NCBI GenBank assembly: GCA_002343075.1
Contig: DDRH01000067.1
Location: 204,162 to 268,161 of the forward strand
Origin: Phycisphaerales bacterium UBA2421
GTDB taxonomy: Bacteria; Planctomycetota; Phycisphaerae; Tepidisphaerales; Tepidisphaeraceae
DNA: 64,000 nucleotides
Reading direction: 5' to 3'
Under the pieces are notes generated by a model. That model ran no database searches, was not told the DNA's origin, and saw only the letters and a list, made by a program, of their open reading frames with translations. Every line of letters starts with the position of its first letter. Within the stretch, counting starts at the first letter, position 1. Of the stretch, positions 27,217 through 38,547 are shown piece after piece. The position numbers and the translations under genes are program-made.

Positions 27217-27247
27217 AAAGCCCTTCGATGAGCACATCGAAGGGCTT
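27217..27247 (+). terminator. Rho-independent terminator downstream of tRNA fragment
   Basis: AAAGCCCTTCGATG, loop AGCA, then CATCGAAGGGCTTT: a perfect 14-base stem ending in TTTCTCGTTTT. It lies 13 bases after the tRNA fragment, as expected for the original terminator of the tRNA gene. The stem is symmetrical, so it may also serve leftward transcription of the kinase gene. Confidence 0.8.
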
Positions 27248-27525
27248 TCTCGTTTTGGCATCAGGACTTGTGAAAGTTCAAACGCTCGCAAGGCATCCGA
27301 GAAGAACGAGCGATTGGGAGGCGACTGTTGGCAAGATTTGAACTCCTGCCAGCTCGGCGAGACATGCAGGCCGGGCACAACAGCTCCTGCGCGAAGGAGC
27401 ACGCATGCCGAGAATGATCAGGCCACGCACGCGTCTATCCAATAGGTCAGGTTTAGAAATGCATAACGTGCGTTGTTCCGCTCATGCGGTCGAGATCGAT
27501 GGTGACGGGCGCGCGGGTGCGCCGA

Positions 27526-30321
<2,796 letters not shown>

Positions 30322-30706
30322 GAGGAGGAAATGTGCGGCTTCAAACGCTCGCGGCACCCCAATTAGCCCCACGGGATCTGCGAGGGACCTGCGAGCATCG
30401 AGTCTACCGGATTCGCGAGCTTAACACCCTCCAAGAAAAGTTCAACTGGTGTCCAGTCGCCCCGATTTAACTGATTGTTAAGCAGAAATATAAGTCCTCC
30501 TTGGGGTTCGTGGCATCGGCTTCCGAGGCCCGTACTGGCGAGCGGCATCTTCACTACCCGCGATTAACATCGATTGGCCGAGGAGTGCGCTCAGCATTCA
30601 GAAAGCAGTGAGAGACATGTTCCGCGAGTCTCGCGGGCGGGGAACGGCCGTTGCCGAAGAACCCGCGTCGTCGCCTTTCCGCGACGACGCGGGGACAGCT
30701 GCCGAA
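30322..30706. other. Intergenic region between kinase and PEP-CTERM genes
   Basis: About 385 bases with no supported gene. It holds the promoter region of the kinase (leftward) and, at 30662-30693, a strong hairpin after the PEP-CTERM gene, listed separately. Confidence 0.45.
30662..30693 (-). terminator. Strong hairpin after PEP-CTERM gene
   Basis: CCCGCGTCGTCGC (30662-30674) pairs perfectly with GCGACGACGCGGG (30681-30693), leaving a six-base loop. It lies 13 bases beyond the stop of the leftward PEP-CTERM gene. There is no T-run after it, so it could be a transcript-protecting 3' hairpin rather than a classic terminator. Confidence 0.55.
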
Positions 30707-31543
30707 TCATATGCGACGACGACGCACAAGCATCACACCCACACCCGCCAGCATTGAGAGCGTTGCGGGTTCGGGGATGACTTGCACGCGGAATCGGATG
30801 TTGCCGGAATCGCCGAACGCACCATCCTCATCAAAGAAGCGGAAGACGGCCTCATAAGTGCCGTTGGCGGCAGTAGAGTCGGTCCACAGCACAGGCGTGA
30901 AGTTAAGGAAATTTCCCGGCGAGGTGAGGTGCAGTTCATCACCTACGCCGCCGATGTTCAGCGACGTGGCGTCGCCTACATTCAATCCCGGCGTGAGGTT
31001 GACGATCTCCGCATGCAAGTGTGCCCCGGCGGCGGCGGGCGTCCATCTTCCGCCGCTGGAGTTGAAGAGGAAATGCTCGCCGGTTCCCGGCGCAAAGCCG
31101 TTGAGCGAGTCGGTGTTCGCCATCGTCATTCGCGACCAGTCATAGTGAACGTCGTTCGGGTCGGCGATCGGCGTGGTGACGAGCTTGCCAGCATAGAGGC
31201 CCGAGCCGCCACTCAGGGGGATCGGGGCGATGGTCCCTTCAGGGACGAAGTCCGACGATGAACGTATCACTGCCGGGGCCGATACAGGCCCGGTGTAGAC
31301 ACGAGCGCCTTTCGAGTGGTAGTGGTTGGATGAAGGTGCATCGCTGAAGTGGTGTGCATAGAGGAGCGTCAGGTGGTTGTGGTTAGGGTTAGCCAGGCCG
31401 GCGTAGGTGCCCGTCGTGAGCGTCCCCAGACCATCCACCCCAATGTAGTAAGAGTGAAGAGCCGCATCGGCACGCGCCGCCCCCAGCGCGGTGGCTGCAA
31501 CTGCGGCGGCGAGAACTTGACGACTCATAGATGTGAACGACAT
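30707..31543 (-). CDS. His-rich PEP-CTERM protein, All3515-like
   Basis: 278 residues; GAAAGGA seven bases before the ATG supports the start. Signal peptide (SRQVLAAAVAATALGAARAD), then a domain starting HSYYIGVDGLGTLTTGTYAG with many His: NPNHNHLTLLYAHHFSD, SSNHYHSKGARVYTGPV, GEHFLF, AHLHAE. The C-terminus VIPEPATLSMLAGVGVMLV plus RRRRI is a PEP-CTERM signal for exosortase-dependent sorting to the cell surface. The opening and the His pattern resemble the All3515 family of Zur-repressed PEP-CTERM proteins known from cyanobacteria, thought to act in zinc handling. That assignment is from memory of the family and needs a profile search. Confidence 0.8.
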   Translation of the reverse strand: MSFTSMSRQVLAAAVAATALGAARADAALHSYYIGVDGLGTLTTGTYAGLANPNHNHLTLLYAHHFSDAPSSNHYHSKGARVYTGPVSAPAVIRSSSDFVPEGTIAPIPLSGGSGLYAGKLVTTPIADPNDVHYDWSRMTMANTDSLNGFAPGTGEHFLFNSSGGRWTPAAAGAHLHAEIVNLTPGLNVGDATSLNIGGVGDELHLTSPGNFLNFTPVLWTDSTAANGTYEAVFRFFDEDGAFGDSGNIRFRVQVIPEPATLSMLAGVGVMLVRRRRI

Positions 31544-32326
31544 TCGATATCCTTTCCCGCGTTCATGCGGGTATTGCGTGTTACCGTGGCTCGGTCAACC
31601 GCTGACCAAACCGAATACAGACTGCGGCGGCCCAAGCGCGGGGTTCCGCCAAGTTAGAATTCTCACTTCAGCCATGCGCGAGCTGTTGGCTGGACTTTCA
31701 GCCTTAACCGATGTTGAAGAGGCTAAATGCTATAGATCGCGCTCGAATACGCCGTCGAATCGACGCGGCAATGGGCAGCGCGGTGAGGCAGATCCGACAC
31801 ATGCTGGCACTCCTTTCGAATTTTGAGTCCTCCGGTCGCGATTCGATGTGTTTGGCGACCGGTCTTAGCAAATGCAACTTGACTGCATGTACAGTAACCG
31901 CACAGAGTCACAAATGCAAGTTAATTGCAAATACAATCTACTTTCACAAATTGAAGGCCTGCCTTGTGCACCGCCCGCCGACGTCGGCCTGCGTTTGAAC
32001 CGGATCGTGCCGTAAGCAAGTGGCTGGTGAACGGGAGCGAGGGGAGTTTCTGGAAGAACGTCGAAACTTGTTTTCTGCCAATCGTCCGAGTTGTGCCCTA
32101 AAACAAGTTGGAACGCCTCGCAGGTGGAGGGATATCCAATATCAGCAGGAAAGTGGCGGTGCGGGGAGTATGGGGGCGTTGCAGAGAGTGCGGGGCGAAC
32201 ACTCCGCCGCGCGATTGGCGAGTGATCGGTGCGGCCGGGCTTGTCGCGGGCGCGATGAGGGCATCGCGCTGGGCTTAACGCTGGGCGTGTTGTGTGTCGG
32301 CGATTGTCAGAGCTTGCGGGGCAGGT
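31544..32326. other. Long intergenic region with tandem operator-like repeats
   Basis: About 780 bases between the leftward PEP-CTERM gene and the end of the leftward oxidase operon. No supported gene. It contains two near-identical 23-base elements at 31870-31892 and 31912-31934, and an inverted repeat AACTTGTTTT (32065-32074) / AAAACAAGTT (32100-32109). A TTG-initiated frame of 56 codons at 32108-32278 ends in a possible membrane helix but is too weak to call. Confidence 0.5.
31870..31934. promoter_or_regulatory. Tandem palindromic operator-like elements
   Basis: Two copies of AAATGCAAxTTxAxTGCAxxTAC start at 31870 and 31912, with 18 of 23 bases alike. The right copy contains TGCAA-N5-TTGCA, a dyad. 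The 42-base step equals four helical turns, so two bound dimers would face the same side. On the minus strand TTGCAT and TACTGT with a 17-base spacer fall within the pair. The site is about 330 bases before the His-rich PEP-CTERM gene. Confidence 0.45.
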
Positions 32327-32488
32327 TCACTTCTTGCCCGAATCCTGGGATTCCTGCTCGTGAATGACCCGATACGCGGGGGTGTCGACGTCATCGTACT
32401 GTCCCTGCTTGACGCACCACAGAAATGCCCCGACCGCTGCTGCGGCCATGAGAATTGCGATGGGGAGGACGATAAAAATCACGCTCAT
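32327..32488 (-). CDS. ccoS: cbb3 oxidase assembly protein CcoS
   Basis: 53-residue protein too short for routine gene lists: one membrane helix (SVIFIVLPIAILMAAAAVG) followed by GQYDDVDTPAYRVIHE, the conserved CcoS/FixS motif. CcoS is needed to put cofactors into the cbb3 oxidase. The ATG overlaps the stop of ccoI (ATGA), so the two are coupled. It is the last gene of the locus. Confidence 0.92.
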   Translation of the reverse strand: MSVIFIVLPIAILMAAAAVGAFLWCVKQGQYDDVDTPAYRVIHEQESQDSGKK

Positions 32489-34944
32489 GATCGCACCGCC
32501 GGGCTTGTGTCGCGCGACATGACCAACACTGCGACCGCCAGCACAGTGGCACTGCTCATCGGCATGATGATCGCCGCGGCGAGAGGGGTCATCAACCCGG
32601 CGACGGCGAGTGAACCTGCGATGATGTTATAAACCAATGAAATTCCGAGGTTGAGGCGCACAACGCGCATCGCGCGCCGGGCGGTTTGCACGAGTTCGAT
32701 GATTCCGCTTAGCCCCGGTCGAGCCAGGTAGACGTCCGCTGCCGCGAGTGAGACTTCGGCGCCGCCCTGGACGGCGATTCCCACGCCAGCGGCAGCGAGC
32801 GCTGCAGCATCGTTCACCCCGTCGCCTACCATGATGGTTTGCTTCATGCCCTGCCCGACGGCGGCGAGCTTGTCCTCGGGCGACATGGCGCCGGTCGCAT
32901 GCTTCGGATCGATCCCGGTCGCCTCGGCAACTTTGGTGACCGCAGCTTGCACGTCGCCGGAATAGATAGACGGTGAAAAGCCCATGGCGCGAAGCTGAGC
33001 GATTGCATCCGCGGCATCGGGCCGCACCGCATCGCCAAACGCCAACCCCGCCAGCGCGCGTCCATCGACACCCACGAGCACCACCGTGGACCCGGCCCGC
33101 TCGTGTTGAGCCTGGAAATGACGAAGATCAGCCGAGATTTCCGCGGCATCTCCCACGACAAACCCCGGCGAACCGATCCGCAACCGGCGACCTCCGCAAT
33201 CGACGGCCACACCGCCGTCGCCGCGCTCGGTGCGATTGGTCATGGCTTGCCGCCACGTCGCAGGTGGCTCGATCGCCTGATAAGCGCGATGAATCGCCCT
33301 GCCGATCGGGTGGGTCGACTGCGCTTCCACCGCCGCCGCCACCCCGCGGAGGGCTTCCGGGCCGGTCCACGCGATGATTTGCGGCGCGCCCGTGGTAAGC
33401 GTGCCGGTTTTGTCGAGTATCAATTGCCCGCCAGCGGCGAGCCTTTCGATCGTGGAGGCCGACTTGACCAGGATGTTGCGCCGGGCGAGCCGTCCGATGG
33501 CAACGGCCATCGTCATCGGCGCTGCCAAACCGAGCACGCAAGGACAGGTCACGATAATGAGTGCCACCGCGTGATCGACGGCGATCGATAAGCCATTGCC
33601 AGCCCACAGGAAAAATGTCAGCACCGCGGTGAGGGACACGAGCAAGACAAACCAGGAGCCTACGCGATCAGTAAATCGCACGATCGGCGGCTTTTCCGTG
33701 AGACCACGCTCGAGAAGCTGCATCAGGGACCCCATCCGGCTGTCGGCACCGCAGCGTGTGGCTTCGATGCGGACCGTACCGGGGCCGTTCTGAGTGCCTC
33801 CAAAGACGCGGTCGCCCCCGCCGATGGGAACCAAGCCCGATTCGCCGGTCAGCAGCGCGAGATTGGCACTGGAGCCACCGCTGACCACCACCCCATCGGC
33901 TGGAAACAGTTCCCCGGCATACACTTCGGCGATCATTCCCGGTTGCAACGCCTCGACCGGCACTTCGGAGACTTCGTCATCGCCCGAAACCACCCTGCAC
34001 GATGCTGGCATCATTGAAAACAACAAGTGCACAGCCGACTCGCAGCGGCGTTGCTGCTGAAACTGGATGAACCGGCCTACCAGAAGCAAAAAAATCAATG
34101 CCGCGAGCGAGTCGAAGTATATCTCTCCGCGATTGAGCACCACGTTCACGCAGCCGGCGATTCCCCCCGCGAGCAGCGCCATGCAGATTGGCACATCAAG
34201 ATTCATGCTCCGCGACCTGATCGCTGCCATCGCCGCGCGGAAAAACACGCGTCCCGGCCACGCGAGCGCGGTCACACCGAGTAGGAGGCTACAGATTCTA
34301 AATGCCTGCTGATACTGCAGTTCCATGCCGCCGAACCATCCGGCGTACATTGCCGCGCCGAGGAGCATCAGGTTGCCCGCCAGCGCACCGGCGACGCCGA
34401 GGTCGATCAGTCGCCGACGGAACTCGGCTCGGTACCGACCCTGCTCCGATTTGCCGCGTGCCGGGCTGGATCGGTAACCAAGCTGGTCAAGCGTCCGCGC
34501 GATTTTTGACAACGAAACAGCCCGGCTGTCCCAGGAAATGCGAACGATCGACTGCCTCAGTCCCAATCGCGCTTCGATCACACCATCGATAATCTCCGGC
34601 AACTTTTCGATCAGCCAGACGCACGCCCCGCAACTCACACCTTCGAGCGCCAGATCAACCGTCCGATGATTGCCGTTGGTCTCGACGTAGAGTTCGACAA
34701 AGGTCTCAGTGTCAAACGCTTCAAACTTCGACTTCCTTCCAGCAGCGGGCGCGAAACTCTGGCCAGCGGACTCTCGCAGGCGGTAATAGTTGCCCAGGCC
34801 ACACGCCTGCACCGACTCGTAGACAGCCCGGCACCCGGCACAGCAGAACTGATGCTCGCTTGACAAATCTAGCAGTCCGGTCGGCACCGGCAGTCGACAG
34901 TGCGCACAGAGAGATCCGACGTCGTGGTCCAGGACAGCTGTCAT
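32485..34944 (-). CDS. ccoI: Copper P1B ATPase for cbb3 oxidase assembly (CcoI/FixI)
   Basis: 819-residue P1B ATPase that delivers copper to the outer face for building the cbb3 oxidase. The N-terminus has a Zn-ribbon-like segment (LCAHCRLPV and HQFCCAGCRAVYES), typical of CcoI, then an HMA domain with GVSCGACVWLIEKLPEI, membrane helices, CPC (IIVTCPCVLGLAAPMT), DKTGTLTTG and GDGVNDAAALAAAGVG. These features and its place in the oxidase operon separate it from the detoxifying CopA at 7.1-9.7 kb. The start ATG overlaps the stop of the upstream SafE-like gene by four bases. Confidence 0.95.
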   Translation of the reverse strand: MTAVLDHDVGSLCAHCRLPVPTGLLDLSSEHQFCCAGCRAVYESVQACGLGNYYRLRESAGQSFAPAAGRKSKFEAFDTETFVELYVETNGNHRTVDLALEGVSCGACVWLIEKLPEIIDGVIEARLGLRQSIVRISWDSRAVSLSKIARTLDQLGYRSSPARGKSEQGRYRAEFRRRLIDLGVAGALAGNLMLLGAAMYAGWFGGMELQYQQAFRICSLLLGVTALAWPGRVFFRAAMAAIRSRSMNLDVPICMALLAGGIAGCVNVVLNRGEIYFDSLAALIFLLLVGRFIQFQQQRRCESAVHLLFSMMPASCRVVSGDDEVSEVPVEALQPGMIAEVYAGELFPADGVVVSGGSSANLALLTGESGLVPIGGGDRVFGGTQNGPGTVRIEATRCGADSRMGSLMQLLERGLTEKPPIVRFTDRVGSWFVLLVSLTAVLTFFLWAGNGLSIAVDHAVALIIVTCPCVLGLAAPMTMAVAIGRLARRNILVKSASTIERLAAGGQLILDKTGTLTTGAPQIIAWTGPEALRGVAAAVEAQSTHPIGRAIHRAYQAIEPPATWRQAMTNRTERGDGGVAVDCGGRRLRIGSPGFVVGDAAEISADLRHFQAQHERAGSTVVLVGVDGRALAGLAFGDAVRPDAADAIAQLRAMGFSPSIYSGDVQAAVTKVAEATGIDPKHATGAMSPEDKLAAVGQGMKQTIMVGDGVNDAAALAAAGVGIAVQGGAEVSLAAADVYLARPGLSGIIELVQTARRAMRVVRLNLGISLVYNIIAGSLAVAGLMTPLAAAIIMPMSSATVLAVAVLVMSRDTSPAVRS

Positions 34945-35693
34945 TGGTTCGACTCACAGCAAGCAGGTGTCACCGAAAGAGTAGTGCTGCCTTCGACGTG
35001 CGAAGCCTCCGCAGACTTAAACAGTGCCGCCGGCGCAAGGTGAGCACGGGTTAACACCGTGTATAATCCCACGAGCACCAAGGCGGCACAGCTAATCGCC
35101 GGAAGACGCGCGGAAGCGAAGCCAAAAGCACCCCGAACGCCCAGACCCAGTGCCGCCATGATCGGCACTGTCCCCAGCCAAAAGGCGAGCATCACCGACG
35201 CGCCAGCTAACGGCGAAGCTGTCCCGGCAGCCACCGCCACAAAGGCGTACAGCCAGCCACAGGGCAGCAGCGTCGTCGAAAGCCCAACGATCAACGCACG
35301 GGTGCTCGGCCGGCGCTTGATTGCAAGGTCTAACAGCCGATGGGCAAGGCGTGCGACTGCCTTCGGTGGCTGAAACAAGTTCAAGCGAATGCCGCGCGTC
35401 CTGAGCCATGTGACAACGCCGAACAGGATCGTGGTTGCCGCGGCAAACAACACGGCAATTGGCTGTAAACCGGCCATCGCACCCGCCAAATCGACCAACT
35501 GGCCGAGCATGCCGGCGATCACGCCGAGGGTCACATACACAATGAACCGCCCGCCGTGATACGCCAACTGCGTGCGAGTGGGCGACACATCCTGCCCGCC
35601 GACCGCAATCGCCAGGAAACCGCCGCACATGCCTGCACAATGCAAACTGCCCAGGAGCGACGTCATCAGCACTGTGACGAAAAGCGCTGTCAT
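34941..35693 (-). CDS. SafE/TauE-like membrane protein of cbb3 locus
   Basis: 250-residue polytopic protein of the sulfite-exporter/urease-accessory (UreH-like, DsbD-like) superfamily. It begins ALFVTVLMTSLLGSLHCAGM, with a conserved HCAGMCGGF motif at the end of helix 1 and LSTTLLPCGWLYAFVAVAAG in the second half, each with a Cys within a helix break, as in copper and thiol transporters. About six helices. Such genes often lie between ccoH and ccoI and are thought to help copper supply or redox maturation of the oxidase. The C-terminus ends in TPACCESNQ. ATGA overlaps at both ends place it firmly in the operon. Confidence 0.88.
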   Translation of the reverse strand: MTALFVTVLMTSLLGSLHCAGMCGGFLAIAVGGQDVSPTRTQLAYHGGRFIVYVTLGVIAGMLGQLVDLAGAMAGLQPIAVLFAAATTILFGVVTWLRTRGIRLNLFQPPKAVARLAHRLLDLAIKRRPSTRALIVGLSTTLLPCGWLYAFVAVAAGTASPLAGASVMLAFWLGTVPIMAALGLGVRGAFGFASARLPAISCAALVLVGLYTVLTRAHLAPAALFKSAEASHVEGSTTLSVTPACCESNQ

Positions 35694-36211
35694 CTGTTAT
35701 CCCCCTTCGGTGACATGGGCACGTAGCACTTCATCAGCTCGACAAACTCGAGAGATCCGAGCCGCGCGTTCACCTCGATCTGATGAAACCCGCTGTGGTG
35801 CACAGGCAATTGAAATGGAAATGTCCCTGGCTGCGTGGCGCGCACAACCAGCTTCAAGCGACTCGCGGCGCTGGCTTCATGAAACGCTTCGACATCGAGC
35901 GTGTCGACCGGAACCGGCGCGCCATCGTGGTCCACCAGCCGCAAAGTGAGCGTTTGTCGCCCGAGAGCATCGCGTGCGGTGCCGACGTCAATCTGCACCT
36001 TCCAGCCTAACTGCGCGCTCGCGCTTCGACGGGCTTGATCCTTGTCCCAGTTGAGGGCTTTGTCGTAGTAGTTGGGAATGACGACAAAATTTGGATCGCC
36101 CGTCGCGACGATTGCTGCCCAGGTCATCAGGCTCGCGTGTGCTGCGAGCAGCAAAACAACAATAATCATCCAACGCGCGCCCCGGCGAGTCTTGATGGCA
36201 TCTCCGATCAT
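35690..36211 (-). CDS. ccoH: FixH/CcoH-like cbb3 assembly protein
   Basis: 173 residues from the ATG at 36211, which overlaps the stop of ccoG (ATGA); an earlier start would lie inside ccoG. One membrane helix (WMIIVVLLLAAHASLMTWAA) followed by the FixH signature NYYDKALNWDKDQARRSASAQ, then a periplasmic beta-sandwich (LGRQTLTLRLVDHDGAPVPV; HHSGFHQIEVNAR). FixH/CcoH stabilises early assembly stages of the oxidase. Length is normal. Confidence 0.88.
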   Translation of the reverse strand: MIGDAIKTRRGARWMIIVVLLLAAHASLMTWAAIVATGDPNFVVIPNYYDKALNWDKDQARRSASAQLGWKVQIDVGTARDALGRQTLTLRLVDHDGAPVPVDTLDVEAFHEASAASRLKLVVRATQPGTFPFQLPVHHSGFHQIEVNARLGSLEFVELMKCYVPMSPKGDNR

Positions 36212-37692
36212 TGTGCGTGCTCCAGTGTCGCTGCGGTGCCGGGGCCAAAGAGCTGGCACTTTCGGTCGACAAAAGTTCCCTTGGAATCGCTCACGCGCAC
36301 CACCACTGAGTGCCTTCCGGCCTGAAAGGCGTCCCGAGGGGCGAGCAGGTGAATCGGCTTCTGCACCATTTCGCCTACTTTGACGGCGACGGCAGTGTCG
36401 CTCCCGGCCATCCGCGTTCCCGCGGAGTCAACGACTGCTATCGTGAGCTGCTTTTCTTCATCGCTTCGATTAGTCAGATTGAGTCGCATCACGTTCTCAA
36501 CCAATCCTTCGGCTGAAAGAACGAACGGCAGCCCTCCCTGCCGGGCAATGTGAACATCGAACGGCTTCTTACTCACCAGCAGAACTGTCAACGCGGTTAT
36601 CAAACCCGAGACTACAAGTCCATAGACAAACAGCCGCGGGCGGAGAATTCGCTTGGATTGACCCGCCATCGCAGACTGCGAGCTGTATCGGATAAGCCCG
36701 CGCGACCGGCCGAGCTTGTCCATCACGGCATCGCAGGCGTCAATGCACTGTGCGCAAGCGATGCATTCAAACTGCAAGCCGTCGCGGATGTCGATCCCCG
36801 TGGGACACACCTGCACGCACATGCTGCAGTCAACACAATCACCGGCGCTCTTCGCGGGCGATGGGGTTGGGGTGCCGCCGCCGCAGGTGGATCCATCAGT
36901 TGAGTCGCGAGCCACGACCGGCAGGCCGATTGCTCGGGTCTTGGCTGCCTTGCCCCGCGGCTCGCCGCGTTTTTCGTCGTATCGAATGACCAGCGAATCT
37001 CGATCAAGCAACACAGATTGAAATCGCCCGTATGGGCATGCGATCAAGCAAGTCTGCTCGCGGAAGTAGCAGAAATTGAAGAGCATGGCCCCGGTAACAA
37101 ACAGCACGATAACGAACGAAGCGGGATGTTTCGCCGGACTTTGAAGCATCCAGTGTCTAAGCTCATGCACGCCGACGAAATAGGAGAGGAACGTGTGCGC
37201 CAGGTAGAGCGCACAGAGAAGGAATACAAGATACATCGCCCCAATTCGCCAAGATGCAACCGGCTTGGTCTGCTTCCCGCCAACGCCTGCCCTTCCCATG
37301 CACAATCGCTCGATCGGTCGAAACAGAAACTCGAGGTACACTGTCTGAGGGCACATCCAGCCGCACCACACCCGTCCCGCCAGAGCGGTGAAGAAAAAAA
37401 TGGACAGGATGGTCGCGACCATGAGCAGTGCGAGAAGGAGCGTGTCGGTTGGCAGAAACGTGTAACCAAGCAGAGTAAACCGTCGATGGACGACATCGAG
37501 CAGGATCGCGGGCTTGCCGCCGATCTGAATGAATGGCACGAGCGTAAAAATGGCGATCAACAGGTAAGCCACCCCCCGCCGGGCACTCAGAAAGCGCCCG
37601 CGGCCAAGCCGGGGGGTGAGCCAGCGACGACTGCCATCCGCCTCAAGAGTAGGCAGAACGCGCCGCTGCGGGTTTTCGGCTAGATTTTTCAT
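36208..37692 (-). CDS. ccoG: cbb3 oxidase accessory iron-sulfur protein CcoG/FixG
   Basis: 494 residues from the ATG at 37692. Membrane-bound 2x[4Fe-4S] ferredoxin-type protein that reduces Cu(II) to Cu(I) for the oxidase. Helices near 30-50, 80-105, 150-175 and 195-210; conserved GRVWCGWMCPQTVYLEFLFR and REQTCLIACPYGRFQSVL; ferredoxin clusters CVDCSMCVQVCPTGIDIRDG and CIACAQCIDACDAVMDKLGR; then a C-terminal helix and a beta domain (LNLTNRSDEEKQLTIAVVDS). An insertion rich in Gly/Pro near 265-280 precedes the clusters. Confidence 0.94.
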   Translation of the reverse strand: MKNLAENPQRRVLPTLEADGSRRWLTPRLGRGRFLSARRGVAYLLIAIFTLVPFIQIGGKPAILLDVVHRRFTLLGYTFLPTDTLLLALLMVATILSIFFFTALAGRVWCGWMCPQTVYLEFLFRPIERLCMGRAGVGGKQTKPVASWRIGAMYLVFLLCALYLAHTFLSYFVGVHELRHWMLQSPAKHPASFVIVLFVTGAMLFNFCYFREQTCLIACPYGRFQSVLLDRDSLVIRYDEKRGEPRGKAAKTRAIGLPVVARDSTDGSTCGGGTPTPSPAKSAGDCVDCSMCVQVCPTGIDIRDGLQFECIACAQCIDACDAVMDKLGRSRGLIRYSSQSAMAGQSKRILRPRLFVYGLVVSGLITALTVLLVSKKPFDVHIARQGGLPFVLSAEGLVENVMRLNLTNRSDEEKQLTIAVVDSAGTRMAGSDTAVAVKVGEMVQKPIHLLAPRDAFQAGRHSVVVRVSDSKGTFVDRKCQLFGPGTAATLEHAQ

Positions 37693-37738
37693 CGACTGCT
37701 CAACCAATCACCAAGATAATCTTAAAACTGCTCACGAC

Positions 37739-38362
37739 TCATTTCGCCTGCGGCCAAGGCGGGATGATCTCGCCTTCCGGTCCCCGGTTGCCGACGCTCG
37801 GCAATTGCTTGCCGCGCAAGGATGCGACATACGATGAGACCAGGACCTGCTCCACCGGCAGCAACTCATTCCTCCAGGCGGGCATCGCACCGTTCTTGCG
37901 TCCGTTGGCGACGACATCTGCGATATCTTCGATCGTCTTGACATTCAGATAGTGATCGTCGGTCAGGTTGGGGCCGGTCATCCCGGATCCATCCGTACCA
38001 TGACAGGCAATGCACTTGAGCGAGTACAACGACGCACCAACGCGCAGCCACTTCTCATCCTTTGACAACTTAACGAGCGTTTCTGCGTCGGGCTTGATGT
38101 CGCCAAGCTCGCCGTACTGGAGTTTTAGCGACTCGGCAAAATCGCGTTCATAAAACGCTTCGGCAGAGAGGGCGCCCGACGTCATCCAGATTGTCACCAT
38201 GTAGACGAATGCCCACAGGATCGTCCCGACGAAGATGTAGGTCCACCAACCAGGGGTGGGGTTGTCAATCTCCTGTATACCGTCGTAATTGTGGTCGGTC
38301 AGGTTCTCAGCGGGCTGATCGGCCACACCCGATCTGGCTTGAGCGTCGGTTTTATTTTTCAT
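37739..38362 (-). CDS. ccoP: cbb3 oxidase subunit III, single-heme CcoP
   Basis: 207 residues from the ATG at 38362, which overlaps the ccoQ stop. N-terminus with YDGIQEIDNPTPGWWTYIFV, the conserved CcoP entry into a membrane helix, then a cytochrome c domain with CIACHGTDGSGMTGPNL and a Met-containing NGAMPAW. Usual CcoP subunits are about 290-310 residues with two CxxCH sites; here only one is present, so this is a shortened mono-heme form. Electrons would pass from this heme to the CcoO heme of the fused subunit. Confidence 0.92.
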   Translation of the reverse strand: MKNKTDAQARSGVADQPAENLTDHNYDGIQEIDNPTPGWWTYIFVGTILWAFVYMVTIWMTSGALSAEAFYERDFAESLKLQYGELGDIKPDAETLVKLSKDEKWLRVGASLYSLKCIACHGTDGSGMTGPNLTDDHYLNVKTIEDIADVVANGRKNGAMPAWRNELLPVEQVLVSSYVASLRGKQLPSVGNRGPEGEIIPPWPQAK

Positions 38363-38547
38363 GATCGATCCTGTTCGCCTGGATTGTTGAATTCGTCGAG
38401 CGGGAGCTTGGCCCATCTGGTGATTTCGCCGCGCGTTCGGAAAATCGTCCGAACGACAACCGCGGCAAAGACCAGAAAGAAAATCAGCAGACCGACTTGC
38501 GCGTAGAGCGAGAGGTTTGCGTGATTAAGTACGTCCTTGAACATCAT
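38359..38547 (-). CDS. ccoQ: cbb3 oxidase small subunit CcoQ
   Basis: 62 residues (two adjacent ATGs; the first overlaps the ccoNO stop). One membrane helix (VGLLIFFLVFAAVVVRTIF) followed by a charged tail with TRWAKLPLDEF. Position between ccoNO and ccoP and the layout match CcoQ, a stabilising subunit. Confidence 0.88.
   Translation of the reverse strand: MMFKDVLNHANLSLYAQVGLLIFFLVFAAVVVRTIFRTRGEITRWAKLPLDEFNNPGEQDRS

Noticed and set aside
27121..27402. Minus-strand 93-codon frame containing GATGFEPATSWSQ
   Set aside because: This peptide is the well-known false translation of the antisense of a tRNA 3' end; here it covers the tRNA-Pro fragment.
32108..32278. TTG-initiated 56-codon frame with CRECG and a possible membrane helix
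   Set aside because: Weak start, no ribosome-binding site and no homologue recognised; could be chance.
32020..32367. 115-codon plus-strand frame in the long intergenic region
   Set aside because: Arg/Ser/Gly-rich composition, runs over ccoS on the other strand, no domain.
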